The notes under the pieces: model-generated | Told to the model about the DNA's origin: nothing | The model's database searches: none | What the model saw: the letters and a program-made list of their open reading frames with translations, nothing else | Shown: positions 1 through 9,049 of the stretch, one piece after another | How positions within the stretch are numbered: position 1 is the stretch's first letter | Layout: each line of letters begins with the position of its first letter | Assembly: GCF_006376685.1 (NCBI RefSeq) | Contig: NZ_VEWL01000001.1 | Coordinates: 124,001 to 188,000, forward strand | Length of the DNA: 64,000 bases | Direction of reading: 5' to 3' | Source: Ochrobactrum teleogrylli | Lineage (GTDB): Bacteria; Pseudomonadota; Alphaproteobacteria; Rhizobiales; Rhizobiaceae | Translations under genes and position numbers: made by a program

Positions 1-808
1 TGACGTGTTCTTCTGCGACGTCTGGGGCGTGGTGCATAATGGCGTTGCTGCACATCCGGCTGCTGTCGATGCGCTGAAGCGCGCCCGCGCCAGAGGCGTC
101 ACGGTCATTCTCGTCACAAATTCTCCGCGCCCGCATCCGGGTGTCGAAGCGCAGCTGGAAATGCTGGGCGTGCCTGCGGATACCTATGACCGTGTCGTCA
201 CCTCCGGCGATGTGACCCGCGATCTGATCGCCGAAGGTCCGCGCAAGGTTCTGCATATCGGTCGTGAGAACGAATTGTCGATCTATGATGGGCTGGATGT
301 GGAGCTGGTGGAAGAATTCGAGGCCGATGGTGTCGTTTGCACCGGTCTTGCCGATGACGATGTGGAAACGCCTGCCGATTACGCCGATCTGCTGCAGCGT
401 CTGCGTTCGCGCAATCTGCCTTTCATCTGCGCCAATCCCGACATCATGGTCGAGCGCGGTCCGCGTCTTGTCTGGTGTGCAGGCGCTCTTGCGCGCGATT
501 ACGGCCAGCTGGGCGGGCGCACGTTGATCGCCGGCAAGCCGCATCGCCCGATCTACGAGGCGGCGCTCCATGCGGCGGAAGAAATTCGCGGCGGAGCCGT
601 CGACAAAAGCCGTATTCTCGGCATTGGCGACGGTGTGCTGACCGATGTGAAGGGCGCTGCCGGTTTCGGTCTCGATGTGCTCTATATTTCGGGCGGCGTG
701 CACGCTGCCGATTATGCGGATAACGGGGCCGTCGATCTTGAGAAGATGGAAGCGTTTCTGGAGAAACACGGCCATCGCCCGGTCGCCTCGCTTTATGCAC
801 TCGTCTGA
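1..808 (+). CDS. HAD-IIA family hydrolase (partial, 5' end outside window)
   Basis: The reading frame is open from the first base, so the N-terminus lies outside the window. The visible protein starts with the HAD motif DVWGVVHNG, which carries the nucleophile Asp near the N-terminus. It later shows the motif III lysine in GKPHRPIYEAAL and motif IV GIGDGVLTDVKGA with the Mg-binding acidic residues. This layout fits HAD class IIA phosphatases of the NagD/TIGR01459 type, which dephosphorylate small phosphorylated metabolites; the substrate is unknown. The gene ends 42 bases before ribF and may be co-transcribed with it. An internal GTG at position 5 is not the real start, because the motif I strand would be truncated. 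Confidence 0.85.
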   Translation, partial: DVFFCDVWGVVHNGVAAHPAAVDALKRARARGVTVILVTNSPRPHPGVEAQLEMLGVPADTYDRVVTSGDVTRDLIAEGPRKVLHIGRENELSIYDGLDVELVEEFEADGVVCTGLADDDVETPADYADLLQRLRSRNLPFICANPDIMVERGPRLVWCAGALARDYGQLGGRTLIAGKPHRPIYEAALHAAEEIRGGAVDKSRILGIGDGVLTDVKGAAGFGLDVLYISGGVHAADYADNGAVDLEKMEAFLEKHGHRPVASLYALV

Positions 809-850
809 TCAGCAAGCCCCGATATAAGCCAGTCAAGACTCAGGCACACC

Positions 851-1840
851 ATGACGAACTCTGATTTCCAACGCCTTTCGGGAACCGACACCCTGCCGGA
901 GCGCCTGCGCAATTGCGTGGTGGCCATCGGCAATTTCGATGGCGTTCATCGCGGACATCAGGCCGTGCTCGAGCGGGCGCTGGAAATCGCGGCCAAGGAA
1001 AATCTGCCTGCGGTCGTGCTGACATTCGAGCCGCATCCGCGCAGCTTCTTCAAGCCGGACGAGCCGATCGACCGCCTCACCGATGCGCGTGAAAAGGCAT
1101 CGATCCTGCGGCATATGGGCTTCCATGCGGTGGTGGAACAGCCTTTTACCGCTGAATTCTCCAGCCAGTCGGCGGAGGATTTCGTGCAGCATATACTGGT
1201 CGAAAAGCTTCATGCCAGCCGTGTCGTGACTGGCTATGATTTCCATTTCGGAAAAGGTCGGCGCGGCACGCCGGAATTTCTCCTGCAGGCAGGCGAGGGC
1301 GCTGGTTTCCACGTGACGCTGGTCGATGCCTTTACCGATGAGGGCGACAATCTCGTTTCGTCCACGCGGGTTCGCAATCTGCTTTGCGACGGCGATGTTG
1401 CCGGAGCGGCAGGTTTGCTCGGCTATCGCTATGCCGTTTGCGGCGAAGTCATCCACGGCAAGAAGCTTGGACGCACGCTGGGCTTCCCCACGGCCAATAT
1501 GCAGGTCAGCGCCCAGACCAGCTTGAAACATGGCATCTATGCCGTCCGCTTCCGCAGGCAGGATGGCAGTCTGCATGACGGCGTCGCCAGTTTTGGTCGC
1601 CGCCCGACGGTGGATAGCGACGGTAAGCCGCTTCTTGAAACATTCCTGTTCGACTTCTCCGGCGATCTCTACGGCGAAGACGCCTGCGTTTCGTTCTTCG
1701 GCTTTTTGCGGGGTGAAGTGAAGTTCGACGGGCTGGACGCGCTGATCGTGCAGATGAAGCGCGATGAAGAAGAGGCCCGCGCCTTGCTGGCCGGCGCGCG
1801 CCCGCTTTCAGAGCTGGATCGCGCTCTTTCTTTCGAGTGA
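851..1840 (+). CDS. ribF: Bifunctional riboflavin kinase / FAD synthetase
   Basis: A 329-residue cytoplasmic protein that phosphorylates riboflavin to FMN and then adenylylates FMN to FAD. The N-terminal nucleotidyltransferase domain shows IGNFDGVHRGHQAVL (about residues 26-40) with the HxGH-like signature. The C-terminal riboflavin kinase domain shows GKKLGRTLGFPTANM (about residues 205-220). Length matches bacterial RibF. The ATG at 851 gives an N-terminus leading directly into the first domain. I see no FMN riboswitch-like structure in the short gap upstream. Its stop is followed after about 110 bases by an OmpV-like gene. Confidence 0.95.
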   Translation: MTNSDFQRLSGTDTLPERLRNCVVAIGNFDGVHRGHQAVLERALEIAAKENLPAVVLTFEPHPRSFFKPDEPIDRLTDAREKASILRHMGFHAVVEQPFTAEFSSQSAEDFVQHILVEKLHASRVVTGYDFHFGKGRRGTPEFLLQAGEGAGFHVTLVDAFTDEGDNLVSSTRVRNLLCDGDVAGAAGLLGYRYAVCGEVIHGKKLGRTLGFPTANMQVSAQTSLKHGIYAVRFRRQDGSLHDGVASFGRRPTVDSDGKPLLETFLFDFSGDLYGEDACVSFFGFLRGEVKFDGLDALIVQMKRDEEEARALLAGARPLSELDRALSFE

Positions 1841-1953
1841 ATTGTAAAGAGCTATTTTTCTACCTAAGATTTAAGTTAAATTTTACGTATTTCGGTCAGA
1901 GAGTGTTAAACACCTTGCGCATTTTCGAGGTGCTGTTTGTCGGAGATCTTGTT

Positions 1954-2793
1954 TTGCGTATTCTCTCACTGGCCCTCGTTGCAGGCACTCTCATTCCCTT
2001 CGGTTCCATCGCTTATGCCGCCGATGTGCAGCAGACCGATATCTATGCCGCGGAGACGGTTCAGCCGACCCGCAAGCATTTCTGGTCTGGTGACTGGTAT
2101 CTGAAGGTCGGCGCCGCCGGGCTGGTTGCGCCCAAGTTTGAAGGCTCGAACAAATATCGCTTTTCCGCGCAGCCGCTGATTTCGCTCGGCCGTCAGGGCG
2201 AGTCGACGCGGTTTTCCTCGCGCAACGACAATGTCTCTTTCGCACTGATCGACAACAACCGCATCCGCGCCGGTCTGGCAGGCAAGCTGCTGTTCGAACG
2301 CGACGACGACATTCACGGACTGAAAGACACCAAGTTCGGCGGTGAAGTGGGCGGCTTTGCCGAAGTCTATCCGACCGACTGGATGCGCGTGCGCGGCGAG
2401 GTGCGCCAGGGCATTCGCGCCCATAAGGGCGTGGTTGCCGACATTTCCGCTGACGCCTTTTATGATGTCACGCCAGTCATCCGCGTTTCTGCGGGTCCGC
2501 GCGCGACCTTCGCGTCGAAGGACTATTTCAAGACCTATTACGGCGTCGATGCCGAGGAATCCGCGGCTTCCGGCCTGTCGGAATATAATCCCGGCGGGGG
2601 TTTCAAATCGGCCGGTTTCGGCGGCGCCATCAACTGGAAGGCGACCGACAAGATCGATACCAGCCTGTTCGGTGAATATACCCGCCTGCAAGGCCCGGCG
2701 AAGGATTCGAGCATCGTCAAGGAGCGCGGCTCGCGCGACCAGTTCATGGTTGGCGTGTCGGCGACCTATCGCTTCGACTTCTCGCTTGACTAA
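1954..2793 (+). CDS. MipA/OmpV family outer-membrane protein
   Basis: A predicted outer-membrane beta-barrel of about 279 residues. From the TTG at 1954 the protein begins with a classic Sec signal peptide (LRILSLALVAGTLIPFG...AYA, cleavage near AYA/ADV), and GGAG lies at 1942-1945, 8 bases upstream. The open frame extends back to an ATG at 1837 overlapping ribF, but those 39 residues would bury the signal peptide, so I prefer 1954. The body has alternating amphipathic strands rich in Tyr, Gly and charged residues and ends in an aromatic strand (FMVGVSATYRFDFSLD), typical of MipA/OmpV scaffolding or osmotic-response porin-like proteins. The precise function is unknown. Confidence 0.82.
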   Translation: MRILSLALVAGTLIPFGSIAYAADVQQTDIYAAETVQPTRKHFWSGDWYLKVGAAGLVAPKFEGSNKYRFSAQPLISLGRQGESTRFSSRNDNVSFALIDNNRIRAGLAGKLLFERDDDIHGLKDTKFGGEVGGFAEVYPTDWMRVRGEVRQGIRAHKGVVADISADAFYDVTPVIRVSAGPRATFASKDYFKTYYGVDAEESAASGLSEYNPGGGFKSAGFGGAINWKATDKIDTSLFGEYTRLQGPAKDSSIVKERGSRDQFMVGVSATYRFDFSLD

Positions 2794-3116
2794 GACCATT
2801 CGGCAGCCAATGCCGATGCTACTGTGAAGATATTCAGGGGCAGAGATGCAGTTTTATTGCGTCTTTGTTCCCCTGGCCTCTTTATTCCTGCAAAGCTCAT
2901 TGCTAAAAGCGTGCCCATGATGACGGATTTTCGGCTTATCATGACGGCCATACGAATTATTGGCCCGGCCTCCCGCTTTGCCTGAATGGCTGTTTTGCCA
3001 GGCAATAACTGGTGCGGAGGTCCGGGAACGACCGGCTGTGCTCTTACAGTCCCCCTGTTATCGTTGATCCACATGCCCGCCATTTCTGGCCGAGGCTCCA
3101 CAGGCGAATACCCATC
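2794..3116. other. Intergenic region before ileS
   Basis: About 320 bases without a convincing gene. An imperfect inverted repeat (CAGGGG...TGCA against TGCG...CCCCTG, roughly 2834-2878) could end the OmpV transcript, but it lacks a T-run. I looked for a T-box or other riboswitch ahead of ileS and saw no specifier loop or conserved T-box sequence. The ileS promoter presumably lies here. Confidence 0.4.
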
Positions 3117-6029
3117 ATGACCGAGACGACCAAGATCGATTACTCAAAAACCCTCAATCTGCCGCAGACAGAATTTCCGATGCGCGCGGGCCTGCCGCAG
3201 CGCGAACCGCTGTTCGTCGAGCGCTGGGAGGGGATGAACCTTTACAAGAAGCTGCGCGAGCAGGCGAAAGACCGCCCGCTCTATGTGCTGCACGATGGCC
3301 CGCCCTATGCCAACGGCAATATCCATATCGGCCATGCGCTGAACAAGATCCTTAAGGACGTCATCACCCGCTCGTTCCAGATGCGCGGCTTCAACTCGAA
3401 CTATGTTCCGGGCTGGGATTGCCACGGCTTGCCGATCGAGTGGAAGATCGAGGAAAAATATCGCGCCGAAGGCAAGAACAAGGACGAAGTGCCGATCAAC
3501 GAATTCCGCAGGGAATGCCGGGAATTCGCCGCCAACTGGATCAAGGTCCAGACGGATGAGTTCAAGCGCCTTGCTATCCTCGGCGATTTCGAAAACCCCT
3601 ATACCACGATGAACTTCCATGCTGAATCGCGTATCGCTGGCGAGCTTCTCAAGTTCGCGGCTTCCGGTCAGCTTTATCGCGGTTCCAAGCCGGTGATGTG
3701 GTCGGTTGTCGAACGCACCGCGCTCGCCGAGGCCGAAGTCGAATATCACGATGTCGAGTCGGATATGATCTGGGTCAAGTTCCCGGTCGCTGGTCAGAGC
3801 GAACTTTCTGGCAGCGATGTGGTGATCTGGACGACCACCCCATGGACCATCCCCGGCAACCGCGCTGTGTCCTATTCGTCGCGTATCGCATACGGGCTTT
3901 ATGAAGTCACGGAAGCCGAGAATGATTTTGGCCCGCGTCCTGGCGAAAAGCTCATCTTCGCCGACAAGCTGGCCGAAGAAAGCTTCGCCAAGGCAAAGCT
4001 TCAATTCAAGCGCCTGCGCAGTGTTTCGTCCGATGAGCTTGGCAAGGTCGTGCTCGATCATCCGCTGAAGGGCTTTGGCGGCGGCTATGAGTTCGCAGTG
4101 CCGATGCTCGACGGTGACCATGTGACCGACGATGCGGGCACGGGCTTCGTCCACACCGCGCCAAGCCATGGTCGCGAAGACTTTGAAGCCTGGATGAACA
4201 ATGTTCGCGAGCTGGAAGCGCGCGGTATCGATCCGAGCATCCCGTTCCCGGTCGACGATGGCGGCTACTATACCAAGGACGCGCCGGGCTTCGGTCCGGA
4301 TCGCGAAGGCGGCCCCGCGCGCGTCATCGACGACAACGGCAAGAAGGGCGACGCCAACAAGTCGGTGATGGATCAGCTCATCGCGCGTGACAAGCTCTTC
4401 GCCCGTGGTCGCCTGAAGCACTCCTATCCGCATTCCTGGCGTTCCAAGAAGCAGGTCATCTTCCGCAACACGCCGCAATGGTTCGTCTATATGGACAAGA
4501 ACCTTGGCGACGGCACCACACTGCGTTCGCGCGCGCTGAAGGCCATCGACGATACGCGTTTCGTCCCGGCTGCCGGTCAGACGCGCCTGCGCTCGATGAT
4601 TGAAGGCCGCCCGGACTGGGTGCTTTCACGCCAGCGCGCATGGGGCGTGCCGATCTGCGTTTTCGTGGATGAGGAAGGCACCATCCTTCAGGATGATGCG
4701 GTCAACAAGCGTGTTCTCGATGCTTTTGAAGCCGAAGGTGCCGATGCATGGTTTGCCGAAGGCGCGCGCGAGCGGTTCCTCGGCAACCGCGCCAATGAGC
4801 CTTGGGTGCAGGTGCGCGACATTCTGGACGTGTGGTTCGATTCCGGTTCGACCCACACCTTCACGCTGGAAGACCGCCCGGACATGAAGTGGCCCGCAGA
4901 CGTCTATCTCGAAGGCTCGGACCAGCATCGCGGCTGGTTCCATTCGTCGCTTCTCGAAAGCTGCGGCACGCGCGGTCGCGCGCCATATAATGCCGTCGTG
5001 ACCCATGGCTTCACCATGGACGAGCACGGCAAAAAAATGTCGAAGTCGCTCGGCAATACGGTAACGCCGCAGGACGTCATTAAGGAATCCGGCGCGGATA
5101 TCCTGCGTCTCTGGGTCATGACGACCGATTATTGGGAAGATCAGCGTCTCGGCAAGAGCATCATCCAGACCAATATCGACGCCTATCGCAAGCTGCGCAA
5201 CACCATCCGGTGGATGCTGGGCACGCTGGCGCATGATGAAGGCGAAAACGTCGCTTATGCCGATCTGCCGGAACTTGAACGCCTGATGCTGCATCGTCTG
5301 ACCGAACTGGATGAAGTCGTCCGCTCCGGCTATGATGCCTTCGATTTCAAACGCATTGCGCGCTCGCTGATCGATTTCATGAACGTCGAGCTTTCGGCCT
5401 TCTATTTCGATATCCGCAAGGACGCGCTTTACTGCGATGCGCCGTCTAGCGTGCGCCGCAAGGCCGCATTGCAGACCGTGCGCGAAATCTTCGACCGCCT
5501 GACGACCTGGCTGGCACCCATGCTGCCTTTCACCATGGAAGAAGCATGGCTCGACCGTTATCCGCAGTCGGTTTCGGTTCATGCCGAGCAGTTCCGCCCG
5601 ACGCTGGCCGAATGGCGCGACGACGTGCTGGCTGAAAAGTGGCGCAAGGTGCGCGCGGTTCGCCGCGTCGTGACCGGCGCTCTCGAACTGGAACGCGCCG
5701 ACAAGCGCATCGGTTCGTCGCTGGAAGCTTCCCCGGTGGTCCATATCTCCGACAAGAGCCTGAGCGATTCGCTCGATGGTCTCGATTTTGCGGAGATCTG
5801 CATCACCAGCGGCATCTCGTTCAGCGATGCAGCGGCACCGGAAGGCGCTTTCACGCTTGGCGATGTGAAGGGCGTGGCCGTTGTGCCAGCGCGTGCCGAA
5901 GGCGAAAAATGCGCGCGTTCGTGGCGCTATACCACCGATGTGGGTTCCGACCCGGAATTCCCGGAAGTGTCGGCGCGCGATGCCGAAGCACTGCGCGAAT
6001 TGAAGGCGCTCGGCAAGCTCAACGCCTGA
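3117..6029 (+). CDS. ileS: Isoleucyl-tRNA synthetase
   Basis: A class I aminoacyl-tRNA synthetase of 970 residues that charges tRNA-Ile in the cytoplasm. The HIGH signature is in [14 protein letters not shown] (about residues 70-80) and the KMSKS signature in [15 protein letters not shown] (about 640). The large insertion between them is the CP1 editing domain, with the TTPWTIPGN motif near residue 240. The C-terminal anticodon-binding domain is present. The ATG at 3117 ([16 protein letters not shown]) gives the usual alphaproteobacterial length; upstream in-frame codons add an unrelated Pro/Arg-rich stretch. A strong hairpin with a T-rich tail follows the stop. Confidence 0.97.
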   Translation: MTETTKIDYSKTLNLPQTEFPMRAGLPQREPLFVERWEGMNLYKKLREQAKDRPLYVLHDGPPYANGNIHIGHALNKILKDVITRSFQMRGFNSNYVPGWDCHGLPIEWKIEEKYRAEGKNKDEVPINEFRRECREFAANWIKVQTDEFKRLAILGDFENPYTTMNFHAESRIAGELLKFAASGQLYRGSKPVMWSVVERTALAEAEVEYHDVESDMIWVKFPVAGQSELSGSDVVIWTTTPWTIPGNRAVSYSSRIAYGLYEVTEAENDFGPRPGEKLIFADKLAEESFAKAKLQFKRLRSVSSDELGKVVLDHPLKGFGGGYEFAVPMLDGDHVTDDAGTGFVHTAPSHGREDFEAWMNNVRELEARGIDPSIPFPVDDGGYYTKDAPGFGPDREGGPARVIDDNGKKGDANKSVMDQLIARDKLFARGRLKHSYPHSWRSKKQVIFRNTPQWFVYMDKNLGDGTTLRSRALKAIDDTRFVPAAGQTRLRSMIEGRPDWVLSRQRAWGVPICVFVDEEGTILQDDAVNKRVLDAFEAEGADAWFAEGARERFLGNRANEPWVQVRDILDVWFDSGSTHTFTLEDRPDMKWPADVYLEGSDQHRGWFHSSLLESCGTRGRAPYNAVVTHGFTMDEHGKKMSKSLGNTVTPQDVIKESGADILRLWVMTTDYWEDQRLGKSIIQTNIDAYRKLRNTIRWMLGTLAHDEGENVAYADLPELERLMLHRLTELDEVVRSGYDAFDFKRIARSLIDFMNVELSAFYFDIRKDALYCDAPSSVRRKAALQTVREIFDRLTTWLAPMLPFTMEEAWLDRYPQSVSVHAEQFRPTLAEWRDDVLAEKWRKVRAVRRVVTGALELERADKRIGSSLEASPVVHISDKSLSDSLDGLDFAEICITSGISFSDAAAPEGAFTLGDVKGVAVVPARAEGEKCARSWRYTTDVGSDPEFPEVSARDAEALRELKALGKLNA

Positions 6030-6042
6030 TTGCAGAGATCGC

Positions 6043-6080
6043 AATCCGCTCCGGTTTCATCCGGGGCGGATTGTTTGTTT
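6043..6080 (+). terminator. Rho-independent terminator after ileS
   Basis: A GC-rich inverted repeat, AATCCGC...CCGG paired with CCGG...GCGGATT around a short loop, is followed by GTTTGTTT. It lies just after the ileS stop codon and separates ileS from the lipoprotein gene. Confidence 0.7.
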
Positions 6081-6281
6081 GCGTGACAGGGGTTGCAGCC
6101 TTGCGCGTGAACATGGTGAAATAGCGGTTAATGCCGGATTGCCGCATGAGTTGCTCTCATGTACAAGGCAGTCCTCGGATAAATTTACGATCTGCCTTGG
6201 AGTTGCCGGTTTTTTGAGGCAAGGCACGCTGGAGCAAGCCTCGCGAACAAAGAATCGACAGGCGTAAAAGAAGTGGCGCTA

Positions 6282-6956
6282 ATGAAGATTGACGGACGAG
6301 TTCTGATACTTATGACGGCTGTAGCGGGTCTTTCGCTGTCAGGCTGCATGTCATCGCCAACCTATGGAACGGACAAGACGTCGGGCGCACAGCTCCTCGA
6401 CGACGTTTCCAATATGGCGAGCTTCGGCCAGGGCAAGAACAAGAAAGAACGCATCGACTACAAGCCGCGTCCCGATCTTGTACGTCCGGCTCCGGGCGAC
6501 AAGGGTCAGCTCCCTGCGCCGCAGGACAATGTTGCAAGTGCGGGTGGTGCAAACTGGCCAGAATCGCCGGAACAGCGCCGTAAGCGCCTGCGCGATGAAA
6601 TCACGGCCAACCGTGACAATCCGAATTTCGTCTCTCCGATCGAAGCTGACGGCCCGGTTGCAAGCAATTTGCAGACGGCGCTGCCGGGCGGCAACAGCCG
6701 CCGCGAAGAATATGATTCCCGTTTACCGAACGCCGATCCCAAGAAGATCGCCGCGCTGAAGGCAGAGCGTGCGGCGCAGACGCAGGGGTCGGCTACCAAC
6801 CGCAAATATCTGAGCGAGCCGCCGCTTGCCTATCGCCAACCGGCGTCCACCGCCGCTACCGGCGAACTGGGTCAGGATGAGGCGCAAAAGGAACGCGAGC
6901 GCAAGAAGGCCGCTGGCAAGTCCAAGGGCTGGCGCGATTATCTTCCCTGGAACTAA
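6282..6956 (+). CDS. Putative lipoprotein of unknown function
   Basis: A 224-residue protein with an N-terminal hydrophobic segment ending in the lipobox LSGC at about residues 19-22, so it is predicted to be lipidated on Cys and anchored in a membrane. The rest is hydrophilic, rich in Pro, Ala, Lys and Arg, low in predicted structure, and ends in a Lys/Arg-rich stretch before GWRDYLPWN. I recognise no catalytic domain. AAGAAG at about 6267-6272 sits 9 bases before the ATG at 6282; the GTG at 6273 is less well spaced. It is flanked by terminators on both sides, so it is probably monocistronic. Confidence 0.75.
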   Translation: MKIDGRVLILMTAVAGLSLSGCMSSPTYGTDKTSGAQLLDDVSNMASFGQGKNKKERIDYKPRPDLVRPAPGDKGQLPAPQDNVASAGGANWPESPEQRRKRLRDEITANRDNPNFVSPIEADGPVASNLQTALPGGNSRREEYDSRLPNADPKKIAALKAERAAQTQGSATNRKYLSEPPLAYRQPASTAATGELGQDEAQKERERKKAAGKSKGWRDYLPWN

Positions 6957-6984
6957 TTTTGGAATTATTCTGTAACAGTTTTCG

Positions 6985-7021
6985 CAGCCATGGCGCGAAT
7001 ATCCGCCGTGGCTGTTTTGTT
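6985..7021 (+). terminator. Rho-independent terminator after the lipoprotein gene
   Basis: CAGCCATGGCG pairs with CGCCGTGGCTG (one G-U wobble) around an 8-base loop and is followed by TTTTGTTT. It lies 29 bases after the lipoprotein stop. Confidence 0.85.
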
Positions 7022-7184
7022 TCGGACATAATAGAGATATACTCTTTCAAGATGAATAAAGGTATTGTTTCGTAATAAATTTATTTTTTTAATATTGTTC
7101 GAGATGACATCTATTTGATTTCAATCAAAGACATCATCGCTGGCATAAGGCACCGTGCCACTTTCAGTTTTAGGATACAGTTCA

Positions 7185-7745
7185 ATGGCCAACGCAAACA
7201 CGATCTGGGACAGCCGCAATGGTTATGGCGTTGTCTCCCGAAGCTTTCACTGGTTGATGGCCCTCTTGTTTCTCTGGCAGTTCATGTCGGCCATTCTGCG
7301 CGTCTTCGCCAAGGACAGCGCGATATATAGTTTCTTCTGGTCGATGCATCACCAGCTCGGTTTCGCATTGCTGGTGCTGGTTTTGTTGCGTGGCGTCTGG
7401 GGTATTTTGAATCTCGGTCGCCGTCCGCAGACAGACGGTCTTGTGGGCAAGATGGCATCGCTCGGGCATCTGGCGATTTATGGGCTGATGTTTGCCGTCC
7501 CGGCGCTCGGCTTGTTGCGTTCTTATGGCAATGGGCATGGCTTTTCGTTTCTCGGTCTGCAAATTTTCGCGGAGACAGGCGTGAAAAATGACGCGTTGAC
7601 ATCTCCGGGCAATGCTTTGCACGGCTTGTTCGGCTGGGTTCTGCTGGCGGTCATCGGCTGCCATGTCTTCATGGCGCTTTTCCACCATTTCGCGCTGCGT
7701 GACGACACACTGCGCCATATGACGGGGCATAAGGCTCGCGGCTGA
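7185..7745 (+). CDS. Cytochrome b561 family protein
   Basis: A 186-residue inner-membrane protein with four hydrophobic segments. Conserved histidines sit in or beside them: SRSFHWLMA, HHQLG, GNALHGLFG and GCHVFMALFHHF, the pattern of bacterial cytochrome b561 (CybB-like), which binds two b-type hemes and moves electrons from ubiquinol. AGGA at 7172-7175 lies 9 bases before the ATG at 7185, which I choose over the upstream frame extension. The next gene lies on the opposite strand and converges, so it is likely a single-gene unit. Confidence 0.85.
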   Translation: MANANTIWDSRNGYGVVSRSFHWLMALLFLWQFMSAILRVFAKDSAIYSFFWSMHHQLGFALLVLVLLRGVWGILNLGRRPQTDGLVGKMASLGHLAIYGLMFAVPALGLLRSYGNGHGFSFLGLQIFAETGVKNDALTSPGNALHGLFGWVLLAVIGCHVFMALFHHFALRDDTLRHMTGHKARG

Positions 7746-7759
7746 TAAGCCCCCGTGTC

Positions 7760-8380
7760 TTACAGGAATTTGAGGATAAAGAACCCCGGAAGAAGACATA
7801 AGGCGGCGCAGAGGCAATAGGTAAAGCCAAAGCAATCGCGCCAGATTCTGGCCACTTCGGCTTGATCCTTATGGTCCGGTTTGGACGCCGCCGTTTTTGC
7901 GCGAATGCGTGTGATGATCTTTGCAAGACCTGCTGCGACGCCAATAACCAGCAAAGCCCCCGCCAGAAATAGCAGTTCAATAAGATATATGGACCGGGTC
8001 ACCAGCCCTGTTCCATAGGCCCAGCTGTATATTTGCCTCTGAAAAGATAATGGCCCGAACGCCAGCAGCAGGGAGAAAGCGGCGATACAATAGAGACCAA
8101 AGCGTTTGCACCTAATGCTGACGGGCGCTGGTGGCTGGCTTTCAAACTCTGCCAACTGGCGGCGAAAGCTTCGCGCCTGAATCCAGGGCATGTAAAAAAT
8201 CGCAATGACGCCGACCAGAATATAATTCAGCACATCTTCCGCCGAGATTGCCAGTGCGGGAAAATATCGATTGATAACAATGACCGCGCCCAGCCAGCTG
8301 AGAAGCAGGACAGCGATCAGCGGCATGAGAAGCGCAAATACCAGAATATTCTGTCGGCGGCTTACGGTGGGCTCGGACAT
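7760..8380 (-). CDS. Small multi-pass membrane protein of unknown function
   Basis: A 206-residue protein starting MSEPTVSRRQN, with about five hydrophobic segments: VFALLMPLIAVLLLSWLGAV, a DVLNYILVGVIAIFYM segment, FGLYCIAAFSLLLAFG, a SIYLIELLFLAGALLVIGVA segment and a C-terminal FTYCLCAALCLLPGFFI. I do not recognise the family. Its ATG lies only 5 bases after the tadA stop codon on the same strand, so the two are almost certainly co-transcribed. The longer open frame upstream of this ATG reads through tadA in another frame and is an artefact. Confidence 0.7.
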   Translation of the reverse strand: MSEPTVSRRQNILVFALLMPLIAVLLLSWLGAVIVINRYFPALAISAEDVLNYILVGVIAIFYMPWIQARSFRRQLAEFESQPPAPVSIRCKRFGLYCIAAFSLLLAFGPLSFQRQIYSWAYGTGLVTRSIYLIELLFLAGALLVIGVAAGLAKIITRIRAKTAASKPDHKDQAEVARIWRDCFGFTYCLCAALCLLPGFFILKFL

Positions 8381-8385
8381 ACCGG

Positions 8386-8859
8386 TCAGCGTTTCTCGCG
8401 AAAAAAATCCTTGAGGATTTTCTGCGCTTCGCCTTCCGAAAACCCTGCATAGATTTCCGGTACATGATGACAGGTCGGCTGGGTGTAGAAGCGTGGGCCG
8501 TGTTCGACGCCGCCGCCTTTGGGGTCGGATGCGCCGTAATAGAGGCGGCGGATGCGCGCAAAGGAAATTGCAGCCGCGCACATGGCGCAGGGTTCCAGCG
8601 TCACGTAGAGGTCGCAATCGACAAGCCGCTCCGATTGCAGGGCCTCACCAGCCTGGCGAATGACCAGCACTTCGGCATGGGCGGTCACGTCGTTCAGCTC
8701 CCGCGTGCGGTTTCCCGCGCGGGCGATGATCTGCCCTTCATGAACGACAACAGCGCCAATCGGCACTTCGCCGCGCGCGCCTGCAGCACGTGCTTCATCC
8801 AGCGCGGCGCCCATCGGTGTTGCCATGTCGGTAACGGTTGCGGGTGCCCGCTCTTTCAT
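8386..8859 (-). CDS. tadA: tRNA-specific adenosine deaminase
   Basis: A 157-residue zinc deaminase that converts A34 to inosine at the wobble position of tRNA-Arg(ACG). The active-site motifs are HAEV with the catalytic Glu (about residues 60-63) and PCAMC with two zinc cysteines (about 91-95), joined by the typical GEVPIGAVVV strand. On the minus strand GGAG stands 5 bases before the ATG at 8859, which decides this start over a GTG two codons upstream. It is followed by a small membrane protein gene in the same unit. Confidence 0.92.
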   Translation of the reverse strand: MKERAPATVTDMATPMGAALDEARAAGARGEVPIGAVVVHEGQIIARAGNRTRELNDVTAHAEVLVIRQAGEALQSERLVDCDLYVTLEPCAMCAAAISFARIRRLYYGASDPKGGGVEHGPRFYTQPTCHHVPEIYAGFSEGEAQKILKDFFREKR

Positions 8860-9049
8860 GCGCACTCCATTTCGTGCATTGATCGGGAAATTTCGCTCGC
8901 AAGCACTGGAGCGATTTGTTACTGCATAATTCTCGAAATCGAAACCGATTTGCGAACAGATTTATACGGCGTTTTCGTTCCAGACATTCCTTTGCCTGCT
9001 TTCGACGGTGCAAGGCGATACGGAAACGCTGCTGAGAGGCCAATACCAG

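Noticed and set aside
2794-3116. Possible T-box or riboswitch before ileS
   Set aside because: No specifier hairpin, T-box sequence or terminator/antiterminator pair could be drawn; alphaproteobacteria rarely use T-boxes.
4626-6044. A 472-codon minus-strand frame
   Set aside because: It is antisense to ileS, and its Arg/His-rich translation has no family features.
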